Below are positions 51,768 through 60,520 of a stretch of 64,000 nucleotides of DNA, in pieces. Source of the DNA: Streptomyces sp. NBC_00513 (lineage in GTDB: Bacteria; Actinomycetota; Actinomycetes; Streptomycetales; Streptomycetaceae); the NCBI RefSeq assembly GCF_041431415.1, contig NZ_CP107845.1, positions 7,440,001-7,504,000 of the forward strand. Direction: 5' to 3'. Position numbers and translations under genes: made by a program. The notes below the pieces were generated by a model. It was not told the DNA's origin. It did not search any database and was given only the letters and a program-made list of their open reading frames with translations. Numbering within the stretch: position 1 is the first letter of the stretch; each line of letters opens with the position of its first letter.

Positions 51768-53141
51768 ATGAGTACCAAGCCGCTCAAGCAGATCCACCTC
51801 GCGGCCCACTTCCCGGGCGTCAACAACACCACCGTGTGGGGCGACCCGGCGGCGGGCAGCCACATCGACTTCGACTCGTTCACGCATTTCGCGCGCACCG
51901 CCGAACGCGCCAAGTTCGACTTCCTCTTTCTCGCCGAGGGCCTGCGACTGCGCGAACAGGGCGGACGCATATACGACTTGGACGTCGTGGGCCGCCCCGA
52001 CACCTTCACCGTCCTCGCCGCCCTCGCGGCCGTCACCGAGCGGCTCGGCCTGACGGGCACCATCAACTCGACCTTCAACGAACCGTACGAGGTGGCCCGC
52101 CAGTTCGCCTCCCTCGACCACCTCTCCGAGGGGCGCGCCGCGTGGAACGTGGTCACCTCCTGGGACGCCTTCACCGGGGAGAACTTCCGGCGCGGCGGGT
52201 TCCTGCCCCGCGAGGAGCGCTACTCCCGCGCCCGCGAGTTCCTGTCCACCGCCAACGAACTGTTCGACTCGTGGAACGGCTCGGAGATCGCCGCCGACGC
52301 CACGACCGGCACCTTCCTGCGCGATGCCCGCGCCGGGGCCTTCGCCCATCAGGGGCAACACTTCGACATCGAGGGCCACTTCAACGTGCCCCGCAGCCCG
52401 CAGGGCCGGCCGGTGATCTTCCAGGCCGGTGACTCCGACGAGGGGCGCGAGTTCGCGGCCTCCGGCGCCGACGCGATCTTCGGCCGGCACGCGACCCTGG
52501 ACGAGGGCCGCGCGTTCTACTCCGACGTCAAGAGGCGACTCGCCGCATACGGCCGCACGCCCGATCAGCTGAAGATCCTGCCCGCCGCCACCTTCGTACT
52601 CGGCGACACCGACGCCGAGGCCCACGAGAACGCCCATGAGATCCGCCGCCTCCAGGTCAGCGGGCAGACCGCGATCAAGTACCTGGAGCACGTCTGGAAC
52701 CGGGACCTGTCCGCCTACGATCCGGACGGCCCCCTCCCCGACGTCGACCCGGAGGTCGGCGAGAACACCATCGCCCTCGGGCGCGCGAGCGTGCGGCAGT
52801 TCCGCGACCCCCTGGCCACGGCACGGGAGTGGCGCGAGCTGGCCGAGGCCAAGAACCTCTCCATCCGCGAACTCGTGATCGCGACCACGGCCCGCCAGAC
52901 CTTCATCGGCACCGCCGCCACGGTGGCCGAGTCCATCGACTCGCTGGTCCAACAGGACGCCGCCGACGGATTCATCCTCGTCCCGCACCTGACCCCCGGC
53001 GGCCTGGACGTCTTCGCCGACACCGTGGTCCCGCTGCTCCAGGAACGGGGCGTGTTCCGCGCCGAGTACGAGGGCACCACCCTGCGCGACCACCTGGGGA
53101 TCTCCGTACCCGGCGTGGACCGGGAGGTCGCGGCCTCGTGA
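51768..53141 (+). CDS. NtaA/DmoA/SnaA/DszA-family FMN-dependent monooxygenase
   Basis: 457 aa, full length. Signature QIHLAAHFPGVNNTTVWGDP, FDFLFLAEGLRLREQGGRIY, LDHLSEGRAAWNVVTSWDAF, GRPVIFQAGDSDEGREFAAS. This group includes nitrilotriacetate, dimethylsulfide and dibenzothiophene-sulfone monooxygenases; with the sulfur context a C-S-cleaving role is likely. Requires a separate FMN reductase, none of which is in the window. Its stop overlaps the next gene (GTGA). Confidence 0.93.
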   Translation: MSTKPLKQIHLAAHFPGVNNTTVWGDPAAGSHIDFDSFTHFARTAERAKFDFLFLAEGLRLREQGGRIYDLDVVGRPDTFTVLAALAAVTERLGLTGTINSTFNEPYEVARQFASLDHLSEGRAAWNVVTSWDAFTGENFRRGGFLPREERYSRAREFLSTANELFDSWNGSEIAADATTGTFLRDARAGAFAHQGQHFDIEGHFNVPRSPQGRPVIFQAGDSDEGREFAASGADAIFGRHATLDEGRAFYSDVKRRLAAYGRTPDQLKILPAATFVLGDTDAEAHENAHEIRRLQVSGQTAIKYLEHVWNRDLSAYDPDGPLPDVDPEVGENTIALGRASVRQFRDPLATAREWRELAEAKNLSIRELVIATTARQTFIGTAATVAESIDSLVQQDAADGFILVPHLTPGGLDVFADTVVPLLQERGVFRAEYEGTTLRDHLGISVPGVDREVAAS

Positions 53142-54193
53142 AGTTCCTGGCCATCACCCTGATCACGGACAGCGCCGACCCGGTGACGGGGGCACCGACC
53201 CCCACCCGTGAGCGCTTCCGTCAGGTCGTCTCCGCCGCGGTGCAGGCCGAGCAGCTCGGCTTCGACGGATTCGGGGTCGGCGAACGCCACGAGCGACCGT
53301 TCCTGTCGTCGTCCCCACCCGTGGTGCTCAGCCACATCGCGGCATTGACCCACGAGATCCGGTTGTACACGGCGGTGACCACGCTGAGCCTGCTCGACCC
53401 CGTGCGGGCGTACGAGGACTACGCGACGCTCGACCACCTCAGCGACGGACGCCTGGAGCTGATGATCGGCAAGGGGAACGGCACGGCGCAGCGCGAACTG
53501 TTCGACGTGAGCCCCGAGGACCAGTGGGAACGCAACTCCGAGGGATACGAGCTGTTCCGACGGTTCTGGCACGAGGACAAGGTGACCGCGCGACCGCGCT
53601 TCCGCCCCGCCCTGACCGGCGCCGAGGTGCTGCCCCGGCCCCACCAGCGCAACCTGCGCGTCTGGCACGGCAGTGCCACCAGCCGGGAGTCCGTGGAGCT
53701 CGCGGCACGCCACGGCGACCCGCTGTTCTCGGCGAACGTCACCCATCCCATCGGCCCGTACGCCGAGTTGATCCGCCACTACCGCGAACGCTGGGAACAC
53801 CACGGACACGACCCGGCGCACGCGGTCGTGGGCGCGGGCACGGCCGGCTTCCACACCGCGGCCACCTCACAGCGGGCGGTGGCCGCGTACCGGCCGTCGT
53901 TCGAGCGCTACCTCGCCGCCCACCGGGCGCAGGGCGTCGAGCCGGTCTTCGCGAGCCTGGAGGACTTCGTCGAGCGGAGTTCGGCCCTGATCGGCAGCCC
54001 GCAACAGGTGATCGAGAAGGTGCACCGCTACCACGAGGAGTTCGGCCACACGGTCCTGCACCTCCAGGCCGAACCCGGCGGGCTCACCGATACCGAGCAC
54101 CGGGCCTCCCTCGAACTGTTCCAGTCGCAGGTCGCGCCGGTGCTGCGCCGCTCGATCCCGGACCCCGTCTTCCCCTCCGCCCCCGACCTGTAA
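53138..54193 (+). CDS. LLM flavin-dependent monooxygenase (CE1758-like)
   Basis: 351 aa, GTG start inside the overlap with the preceding gene. MKFLAITLITDSADPVTGAP, GFDGFGVGERHERPFLSSSP, LDHLSDGRLELMIGKGNGTA and VWHGSATSRESVELAARHGD mark a luciferase-like monooxygenase of the CE1758 group. Substrate unknown; translational coupling implies joint work with the DmoA-type enzyme. Confidence 0.92.
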   Translation: MKFLAITLITDSADPVTGAPTPTRERFRQVVSAAVQAEQLGFDGFGVGERHERPFLSSSPPVVLSHIAALTHEIRLYTAVTTLSLLDPVRAYEDYATLDHLSDGRLELMIGKGNGTAQRELFDVSPEDQWERNSEGYELFRRFWHEDKVTARPRFRPALTGAEVLPRPHQRNLRVWHGSATSRESVELAARHGDPLFSANVTHPIGPYAELIRHYRERWEHHGHDPAHAVVGAGTAGFHTAATSQRAVAAYRPSFERYLAAHRAQGVEPVFASLEDFVERSSALIGSPQQVIEKVHRYHEEFGHTVLHLQAEPGGLTDTEHRASLELFQSQVAPVLRRSIPDPVFPSAPDL

Positions 54194-54204
54194 GGAGTAC
54201 GGCC

Positions 54205-55323
54205 ATGTCCGGCATCCCCCTCGGTGTCCTCGACCTCATACCGATCGCCTCCGGTTCCACCGCCGGCGAGGCCCTGCACCACACCATCGACCTGGCCCGG
54301 CAGACGGAGGCCTTCGGCTACGCCCGCTACTGGTTCGCCGAGCACCACCTCAACCCGGGCGTCGCCGGGACCTCCCCGGCGGTCGTGCTCGCGCTGACCG
54401 CCTCCGCGACCACCACGATCCGCATCGGCTCGGGCGCCGTCCAACTGGGCCACCGCACCGCCCTGTCCACGGTCGAGGAGTTCGGCCTGATCGACGCGCT
54501 GCACCCGGGCCGCCTCGACCTGGGGCTGGGCCGTTCGGCCGGACGCCCGCCGAAGCCCGCGCCGGACGCCGAGCCGCCCTTCGAGGGAAGGACCGCGGGC
54601 GGCCTGCTGATCCCGCCCCGCTTCTCCTTCGCCCACCTCCTCGGACACCCGCGCGTCGCCCTCCAGCAGCGACTGCTGAACCTTCCGGGAGCCACCCCGC
54701 AGGACTACGCCGAGCAGGTGTCCGACGTACTGGCCCTGCTCCGCGGCGAGTACCACTCCCCGGAGGGCGTGGAGGCGCACGCCGTACCGGGCGAGGGAGC
54801 CGACGTACAGGTGTGGGTCCTGGGCAGCAGCGGCGGGGTCAGCGCGGAGACCGCCGGCCGCAACGGCCTGCGCTTCGCGGCGAACTACCACGTCAGCCCC
54901 GCCTCGGTACTGGAGGCCGCGGAGGGCTACCGCGCCGCGTTCAAGCCCTCGGACGAACTGGACCGGCCGTACCTGACCGTGTCCGCCGACGTCGTGGTGG
55001 CCGAGGACGACGACACGGCCCGGGAACTGGCCACCGGGTACGCGCCCTGGGTGCGCAGCATCCGTACCGCCGAGGGCGCGATCCCCTTCCCGACGCCCGA
55101 CGAGGCACGCGCGCTGCCGTGGACGGACGCGGACCGGGAGCTGGTGGCGGACCGGGTGGACACTCAGTTCGTGGGCTCGGCGCGGACGGTCGCCGACCAC
55201 CTCGACCGGCTCCAGGAAGCCACCGGGGCCGACGAACTGCTGATCACCACGATCACGCACGACCACGCGGACCGCGTCCGCTCCTACCGCCTGCTCGCCG
55301 AGGAATGGGCACGCCGGGCCTGA
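54205..55323 (+). CDS. LLM flavin-dependent oxidoreductase (MsnO8-like)
   Basis: 372 aa; AAGGAG precedes the ATG at 54205, 12 bp after the previous stop. LGVLDLIPIASGSTAGEALH, ARYWFAEHHLNPGVAGTSPA, IRIGSGAVQLGHRTALSTVE and DALHPGRLDLGLGRSAGRPP match MsnO8-type LLM proteins. Last of the run of four. Confidence 0.92.
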   Translation: MSGIPLGVLDLIPIASGSTAGEALHHTIDLARQTEAFGYARYWFAEHHLNPGVAGTSPAVVLALTASATTTIRIGSGAVQLGHRTALSTVEEFGLIDALHPGRLDLGLGRSAGRPPKPAPDAEPPFEGRTAGGLLIPPRFSFAHLLGHPRVALQQRLLNLPGATPQDYAEQVSDVLALLRGEYHSPEGVEAHAVPGEGADVQVWVLGSSGGVSAETAGRNGLRFAANYHVSPASVLEAAEGYRAAFKPSDELDRPYLTVSADVVVAEDDDTARELATGYAPWVRSIRTAEGAIPFPTPDEARALPWTDADRELVADRVDTQFVGSARTVADHLDRLQEATGADELLITTITHDHADRVRSYRLLAEEWARRA

Positions 55324-55342
55324 CCCGGCCGCCCTCCGCCCG

Positions 55343-55366
55343 GCCCGGCTCGTGACGGAGCCGGGC
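55343..55366. terminator. terminator of the sulfur operon
   Basis: GCCCGGCTC (55343-55351) pairs with GAGCCGGGC (55358-55366) around a 6-nt loop, 20 bp after the last LLM stop. Confidence 0.75.
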
Positions 55367-55381
55367 AGGCGGGCGGGGTGG

Positions 55382-55855
55382 TCACCTGCCGTACAGGAAG
55401 GGGCGGGCGGGGACGAAGATCTCGTGACCGGTCGGGAAGCGGACACGTACCCCGGACTCCGTCCATGTGGTGGACTCGATCCCCTTCGCCCCCAGGGCGG
55501 CGTCGACGGCCACCCAGTGCCCGTAGGACGCGCTGGGATCCCTGCCGATCACCATCTTGTAGGAGTTTCGCCCGGACAGGGTGTGTTCGTGCACCAGAGC
55601 CAGGAAGTGCGCTGCCTCGTCGGGGTAGACCACTGCCGAGGGGGCGGCGCTGCGGTAGGTCACGTCTCTCTGCGGCCACCACAGAACCGTTGTCACCGTG
55701 ACGGTCAACAGGATCCCCGCCACGATGCCCAGCAGCACCCTCCCGATTCCGAACGTCCGGCGAGGCCGTGCGCTCCGGTCGGGCCGGTCAGAGGTGAACG
55801 TACTGATGATGCCCCCAGGATCGGCGTCGCTCCACGCCGGCCGGCGGGAGACCAC
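55382..55855 (-). CDS. membrane-anchored hypothetical protein
   Basis: 157 aa from a GTG whose position is uncertain. An N-terminal arginine-rich cytoplasmic part is followed by one TM helix (IGRVLLGIVAGILLTVTVTT) and an extracellular domain (VYPDEAAHFLALVHEHTLSG; SGVRVRFPTGHEIFVPARPF). I do not recognise a family. Confidence 0.65.
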   Translation of the reverse strand: MVSRRPAWSDADPGGIISTFTSDRPDRSARPRRTFGIGRVLLGIVAGILLTVTVTTVLWWPQRDVTYRSAAPSAVVYPDEAAHFLALVHEHTLSGRNSYKMVIGRDPSASYGHWVAVDAALGAKGIESTTWTESGVRVRFPTGHEIFVPARPFLYGR

Positions 55856-55982
55856 TCGACGAGAAGGACGCGTAACCGGGCCGGTCGGTTGTGGCGAGCC
55901 GGGATGAGGGAGCCAGGAGAGGGAGCGGAGTCGGAATCCGTTGACCGGTTCCCGCGCGTCGGCCGTCAGGGCCGGCGCGGTG

Positions 55983-56486
55983 TCACGGGGCCGCGTCGCG
56001 TGGCGGGTTCTTCTGCTGCGGGAAGCCGGCTGCTGCCGTGATGCCGAGGTTCAGGGCGGCGAGTCCGGTGGCCAGGGCGCGTCGGTTGTCCGAGGTCATC
56101 GATGCGAGGGCCTGGGACAGAGTCTGTTCCCGGCTTTCGCGTATCCGCGCCAGGTGTGCCTGCCCGGCGGGGGTCAGTCTGAGCGTGATCTCACGGCCGC
56201 TGTCCGGACAGGGGTGGCGCTCGATGAACGCGAGGGCCTCAAGGCGGTCGCACAACCGGGTCACGGAAGGGGCGGCCGCGCCGAGGAGCTCGGCCAGGGC
56301 GCGCATGCGGATGCCGGGCCGGCGGTCGACCAGATACATCAGGCGGAGCTGTGACGCGGAGGCCGGCGCGGCCGCGGTGCCCTGGCGGGCGTTCTCCCAT
56401 ATGACGTCGAGGAGTTCGACGATGTCGCCGACGGAACGCGCCTCGTCGTGGCCGATGCTGTGTGCGTCGGTGGCTGGTACTGGCAT
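55983..56486 (-). CDS. MarR family transcriptional regulator
   Basis: 167 aa from the ATG at 56486 (GGAGGGAA upstream). ASQLRLMYLVDRRPGIRMRA, LAELLGAAAPSVTRLCDRLE as HTH and FIERHPCPDSGREITLRLTP wing. 52 bp downstream of the STAS gene on the same strand, so probably last gene of the SpoIIE-B12-STAS operon; it may report or extend the output of that module. Confidence 0.92.
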   Translation of the reverse strand: MPVPATDAHSIGHDEARSVGDIVELLDVIWENARQGTAAAPASASQLRLMYLVDRRPGIRMRALAELLGAAAPSVTRLCDRLEALAFIERHPCPDSGREITLRLTPAGQAHLARIRESREQTLSQALASMTSDNRRALATGLAALNLGITAAAGFPQQKNPPRDAAP

Positions 56487-56538
56487 CTGTGTTCCCTCCA
56501 CACGACCGGATCGCTCGACGCGCCGGCGCGTTCCGGCG

Positions 56539-56964
56539 TCAGACGCCGGTGTCCGGGCTGCCGGAGCGGGCCGGTATGGACTTCTCCGAAGCGGCGGACG
56601 GTCTCTCCGCGGTGGAGGATCCGGACTTGCCCCCTGTGTCCGTGAGGTAGTCCAGCGTACCGGTGACGTGCAGGAGCCGGTCCAGTTTCGTCGGACGGTC
56701 GTCGAGGTGCAGGCGTACGCCCGCCGCGCCGGTGCGCCGCTTGATCATCAGCAGCACCGACAGGCCGGTCGAGTCGACGGCGGTCAGCTCCGCGCAGTGC
56801 AGGTGCACGTCCCGCGGGTCGCTCCGCTCGGTCAGCAGGCGGCTGACGGCGTCCAGGAGGAGATCCGCGCTGTCATGGTCCAGGTCGCCGCGCAGTTCGA
56901 TGCGCACGGCTTCCTCCGTGTCGATGCGTGTCAGGTGCAGTGGGCTGGTGGGCAGGCTGGTCAT
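56539..56964 (-). CDS. STAS-domain anti-sigma factor antagonist
   Basis: 141 aa. EEAVRIELRGDLDHDSADLL and the conserved phospho-Ser region TAVDSTGLSVLLMIKRR (Ser followed by TGL) are diagnostic. A Ser/Lys-rich tail of about 25 residues follows the domain. ATG overlaps the stop of the B12 gene (ATGA). Dephosphorylated antagonists bind anti-sigma kinases and free the sigma factor; the SpoIIE phosphatase two genes upstream is the likely partner. Confidence 0.92.
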   Translation of the reverse strand: MTSLPTSPLHLTRIDTEEAVRIELRGDLDHDSADLLLDAVSRLLTERSDPRDVHLHCAELTAVDSTGLSVLLMIKRRTGAAGVRLHLDDRPTKLDRLLHVTGTLDYLTDTGGKSGSSTAERPSAASEKSIPARSGSPDTGV

Positions 56965-58043
56965 TCGGCGGTCCCGGCGGCGGTGAGGGGGCTACTGGTC
57001 AAGCGGGCGGAGCCGGATCGCAGGATGCCGGCGGCGCGGGGGAAGTCCTTCAGTTCGCGGCCCAGGAGAGCCAGGGCCGGCAGGAGCGAGTCCGCAGGGA
57101 CACCGTGCGAGGTCAGGACGTCGGCGGTCCACCGGATGAATCCGGCGAACAGGTCCTCGTCGTCGGTGTAGAGGGCGACGGCGAGGAACTCCACGATGTG
57201 GGCCAGGTCCTCGGCCGTGCGCTCGCGTTGCGGTTCGCTGTAGCCGCGCATCGCCGGGTAGGCGTCCTCCAGCCCGGTGAAGACCACCCGTACGAGTTGC
57301 GGGCGGCTCCGGGCGACGAGGGTGTACTCCTGGTCGCTCAGGTGCGGGAGGTCGTCGATGGCCTGGTGGTCCGGCTGAGGGCGCGGCAGCGGGGCGCGGG
57401 CCAGGTCGTCGGCGGCGGTGCGGGCGTCGGGGGCCCAGGCGTCCGCACCCAGCAGCCGGGCGTAGCGGCCGTCGGGTCCGAAGGCGGCTCCGCCGACGAG
57501 CACGGGCGTGCCGGCGGCCTGGCAGGCGGTGATCGTCGCGTGCGCGGTGGGCAGGCGGGTGGCGATCGAACCGGAGAGGGCGACGGCGTCCGGGCCGGTG
57601 CGGTGCAGGTGCGCGACGAGGTGCGGCGTGGGGACCTGGGCACCGAGGTAGTCGACGTGCCAGCCGCGCAGCCGCAGCACCTCGGCGAGGAGGCGGGCCG
57701 GCAGGGCGTGCCATTCGCCGTCCACGCAGGCCACCGTGACCCGGCCCCGGGTGCGCGTCCGGTGCGCCGAAGGGTGCTGGGCGAGCGCGGCGACGGCCCG
57801 CTCGTTGATCGCGGTGGCGGCGTGCTCCTGGGCGACGGTGATGCGGTTGGCGGCCCACTCCTCGCCCACCCGCCCCTGGAGCGGGGCGATGACGTCGAGC
57901 AGGACGCTCTCGGCGTCCACACCCTCGTCCAGCGCCCGGAGAACGGCCGTGATCACAGCCGCCTCGTCGAGGCCGAGGATCCCTTCCCACAACTCCTTCG
58001 CCAACTGCCGCGGCGCGGTCGACTCGGTGCTCCGTCGGCTCAC
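56961..58043 (-). CDS. CarH/LitR-like cobalamin-binding sensor without DNA-binding domain
   Basis: 360 aa from the GTG at 58043. Residues 10-95 form the B12-binding helical cap with W63-x9-E73-H74 (EEWAANRITVAQEHAATAIN), the signature that shields the adenosyl group in CarH-type photoreceptors. The Rossmann B12 domain follows (VTVACVDGEWHALPARLLAE; DAVALSGSIATRLPTAHATI; TPVLVGGAAFG), with E110-x-H112 as candidate lower ligand. Residues 235-350 are a helical domain of unknown role. No MerR HTH. Four-base overlaps with both neighbours (SpoIIE and STAS genes) imply one signalling unit. Confidence 0.88.
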   Translation of the reverse strand: MSRRSTESTAPRQLAKELWEGILGLDEAAVITAVLRALDEGVDAESVLLDVIAPLQGRVGEEWAANRITVAQEHAATAINERAVAALAQHPSAHRTRTRGRVTVACVDGEWHALPARLLAEVLRLRGWHVDYLGAQVPTPHLVAHLHRTGPDAVALSGSIATRLPTAHATITACQAAGTPVLVGGAAFGPDGRYARLLGADAWAPDARTAADDLARAPLPRPQPDHQAIDDLPHLSDQEYTLVARSRPQLVRVVFTGLEDAYPAMRGYSEPQRERTAEDLAHIVEFLAVALYTDDEDLFAGFIRWTADVLTSHGVPADSLLPALALLGRELKDFPRAAGILRSGSARLTSSPLTAAGTAE

Positions 58044-59713
58044 GCGGTGAACCTTCCCCGGGTGTGGCCGTCGACGGCGCTCAGGTGGTTGGTGCGCGGC
58101 GCGGAGATCACCACGACGGCCATGTCGTCGTGCCGGCCCGTCCCCACCCACTGGGAGGCGAGCATCTGTACCCGCTCCACGACGGCTTCGGCGGGCATGC
58201 CCGCGCACTCCGAGAGCGCGCGGCGCAGCCGGGCCTCGCCGAACATCGTCCCGCCGAGCGGGCCGCCGCGCGCCTCGCTGATTCCGTCCGTGTAGAGGAC
58301 GCAGGTCTCGCCGGGTGCGAGCGTGACCTGCGCCGTCTTGGCGGTGATGGAAGGCAGCGCACCGACGAGGGTGCCCTGGGTGGGGGCCTCCTCGACCCGC
58401 CCGTCGGAGCGCAGGATCAGGGGCGCCGGATGTCCGGCACTGGTCAGTCGCAGCCGCACGGCGTTGCCCTCGCGTGCCGCGGAGGCCAGGACCATGGTCG
58501 CGAAGCGGGCGTCATGCGTGTTCAGGAGCGCGGTGTTCAGCAGGCTCAACATGCGCTGGTGGTCGTCCGCCAGGGGCAACAGGGCATGCAGGGTGTTGCG
58601 GATCTTGCCCGTCATCACCGCGGCTTCCAGGCCCTTGCCGCAGACGTCTCCGAGCACGACGAGCGAGGCGTCGCCGTCCACCGCCGGGGGGTGGACGTCG
58701 TAGAAGTCCCCGCCGATCCGCTCGTGGTCCAGGGAGGGGCGGTAGCCGCCCGCGTACTCGACGCCGGAGACCTGGTGCAGCGACGGGGGCAGCAGCTCCC
58801 GCATCAGCGTCTCGGTGATCGAAGCCTGCTCCGCGTACAGACGGGCGGCCGACATCGCGGCGCCCGCACGGGCGGCGAACAGGCGGGCGAAGACCTCCTC
58901 GCCCTCCGTGAACGCGTCGCCGTCGGCATGGCGAAGGAGGACCAGGGCGCCCGCGGGCACCCCGTGTCCCGGCAGGGGAGTGATGACGATCGACCCCACC
59001 GGTCCGAAACCGTCGGGAATGAGCCACGAGGGAGCGGCCTCGGGATCGATCCAGCGGGAGGGAACGGGCGGGAAGCCCTGGAGCGCCTCTCCCAGCCCCG
59101 GTACCTCCTCGGGGTCGGCGGCCACACCGAACATCGACGGTGTTCCCCCGCGGAGGCAGGCCACCACGGGCAGTTCACGGCCGCGCGTCGGCGCGATCAC
59201 CAACGCCGCGTCCGCGAGGTGTTCCGCCGCCATCTGCGCCGTGACGTCCATGCACCGGTCCAGATTGAGGGAGGAGAGAAGGAGGTTGGAGGCCTGGGTC
59301 AGGAACGCCGTGCGCTCCTGTTCCATCCGCAGGGCCGCACGAGCCAGGCGGTGGTCGGTGTCGTCGACCAGCCACCACACCACCGTGCCGTCCTCGCGCA
59401 CCGTCGGGTGCGCCTCGTAGGTACGGTCGCCGACCGGTCCCTGCGCCATCGGGTTCCGGACCATCGGGTTCCGGTCGGCGCCTGGGCGCTGCGCCGGAAC
59501 CGCGGCCAGGTACCGGGCGTGAGCCGACGACAGCCAGGCGGGCACCGTGTCGGAGAGCGCCGATCCCGAGTGGGCGCCCGGGAAGACCAGGCCTGCGGCT
59601 TCGTTGACGAACACCAGGTCCGCTTCGGCGTCCGCCACCAGCACCGGGTAGGGGGCCTCACTCCACGGGATGCCCACCGCGGTCGAACCGGCGGATGACT
59701 GGGTGGAATTCAC
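58040..59713 (-). CDS. SpoIIE-type PP2C serine phosphatase with PAS and GAF domains
   Basis: 557 aa from the GTG at 59713. PAS-like N-terminus (EAPYPVLVADAEADLVFVNE), GAF at about 140-290 (ASNLLLSSLNLDRCMDVTAQ), phosphatase domain at 320-540 with metal-binding GGDFYDV and VLGDVCGKG, then LYTDGISEARGG and GRHDDMAVVVI. Stop overlaps the B12 gene start (GTGA). It should dephosphorylate a STAS antagonist, most simply the one in its own operon. Confidence 0.93.
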   Translation of the reverse strand: MNSTQSSAGSTAVGIPWSEAPYPVLVADAEADLVFVNEAAGLVFPGAHSGSALSDTVPAWLSSAHARYLAAVPAQRPGADRNPMVRNPMAQGPVGDRTYEAHPTVREDGTVVWWLVDDTDHRLARAALRMEQERTAFLTQASNLLLSSLNLDRCMDVTAQMAAEHLADAALVIAPTRGRELPVVACLRGGTPSMFGVAADPEEVPGLGEALQGFPPVPSRWIDPEAAPSWLIPDGFGPVGSIVITPLPGHGVPAGALVLLRHADGDAFTEGEEVFARLFAARAGAAMSAARLYAEQASITETLMRELLPPSLHQVSGVEYAGGYRPSLDHERIGGDFYDVHPPAVDGDASLVVLGDVCGKGLEAAVMTGKIRNTLHALLPLADDHQRMLSLLNTALLNTHDARFATMVLASAAREGNAVRLRLTSAGHPAPLILRSDGRVEEAPTQGTLVGALPSITAKTAQVTLAPGETCVLYTDGISEARGGPLGGTMFGEARLRRALSECAGMPAEAVVERVQMLASQWVGTGRHDDMAVVVISAPRTNHLSAVDGHTRGRFTA

Positions 59714-60103
59714 CAAACGTAGAAGGCCCGCTGCGCGAACCCCTCACCTCATCGTCTCGAAGGAAACATTCTTGCCTTCCGGCAACCATCCTCCATTCGT
59801 TGCTCCCTTGGCAACCACGCCCCCCGCGCGGCGCCGTCCCCCACCGGACGCACACCGGACGAACACACCGTCTCCTCCGATGCCGAAGCCGGCGCCGTGA
59901 GAACCGTCACCCGTTCGCGACGGCATGGCCCGCGATCGGGCGGGCAGACGTGCGTCGGGTCGATGCGAGTCGCCGGATGTGAGACGTCAGCCGCGTGGAC
60001 GTCGACCGCCCGTCGGTGTCCACGCCCGGCAGGCCCCGGACCCCGACGGCACGGTGCCTATGACCAGCCGGTACCGGTCACGACGAGGCGGAGGTGGCCA
60101 CAG
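59714..60103. other. 390-bp divergent control region of the two SpoIIE operons
   Basis: No gene. A TTGCC-TTCC-GGCAA dyad is at 59772-59785, with a second GGCAACC motif at 59810. I could not fit a convincing sigma-B-type promoter (GTTT / GGGTA) on either strand. Confidence 0.5.
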
Positions 60104-60520
60104 GTGTTCTCGGTAAGCGTCCGGCGCACCGCGCGGGCATGCGTGTTCGCCCTCCACGGCGAGCTCGACTACGACAGCGCCGTTCAGCTCCAGGAAGCAG
60201 CCGACCTGGTCCTCACCGGCCCCGACCAGCCGGGCCTGGTCGTGGTCGACTGCACGGCCCTCGCCTTCTGCGACTCCTCCGGCATCGGCGGCCTGATCAG
60301 GATCTACCAGAAGCTGTCGGCGCACGGCGGTGTGCTGCGCCTCGCGGCGGCCCCCGGCTCGGTGGCGCGGGTCTTCGCGCTGACCGGCCTGGACCACGCG
60401 ATCGCCGTACACCCCACACCAGAGAGCGCCCTGTTGTCCGGCGCCGGTCCACGAGAAACCGGCAGCGAGGCCCCCGCGCCTCCAGCGCGTCGGGCAAGCG
60501 AGAGGTCGACAGGGCGATGA
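60104..60520 (+). CDS. STAS-domain anti-sigma factor antagonist
   Basis: 138 aa from the GTG at 60104 (GGAGG upstream). ACVFALHGELDYDSAVQLQE and VVVDCTALAFCDSSGIGGLI carry the STAS core, with Ser-Ser-Gly at the phosphorylation site. The stop overlaps the next gene by four bases (ATGA), making an antagonist-phosphatase pair mirror-image to the B12 operon. Confidence 0.92.
   Translation: MFSVSVRRTARACVFALHGELDYDSAVQLQEAADLVLTGPDQPGLVVVDCTALAFCDSSGIGGLIRIYQKLSAHGGVLRLAAAPGSVARVFALTGLDHAIAVHPTPESALLSGAGPRETGSEAPAPPARRASERSTGR

Noticed and set aside
41653..55323. Natural-product biosynthetic cluster because of many LLM monooxygenases
   Set aside because: No PKS, NRPS, terpene or RiPP core gene is present; two importers and a cysteine leader point to sulfur assimilation.
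59714..60103. Sigma-B-type promoter upstream of the SpoIIE operons
   Set aside because: A GTTTCC...GGGGTT pair exists on the minus strand, but spacing and -10 match are too poor.
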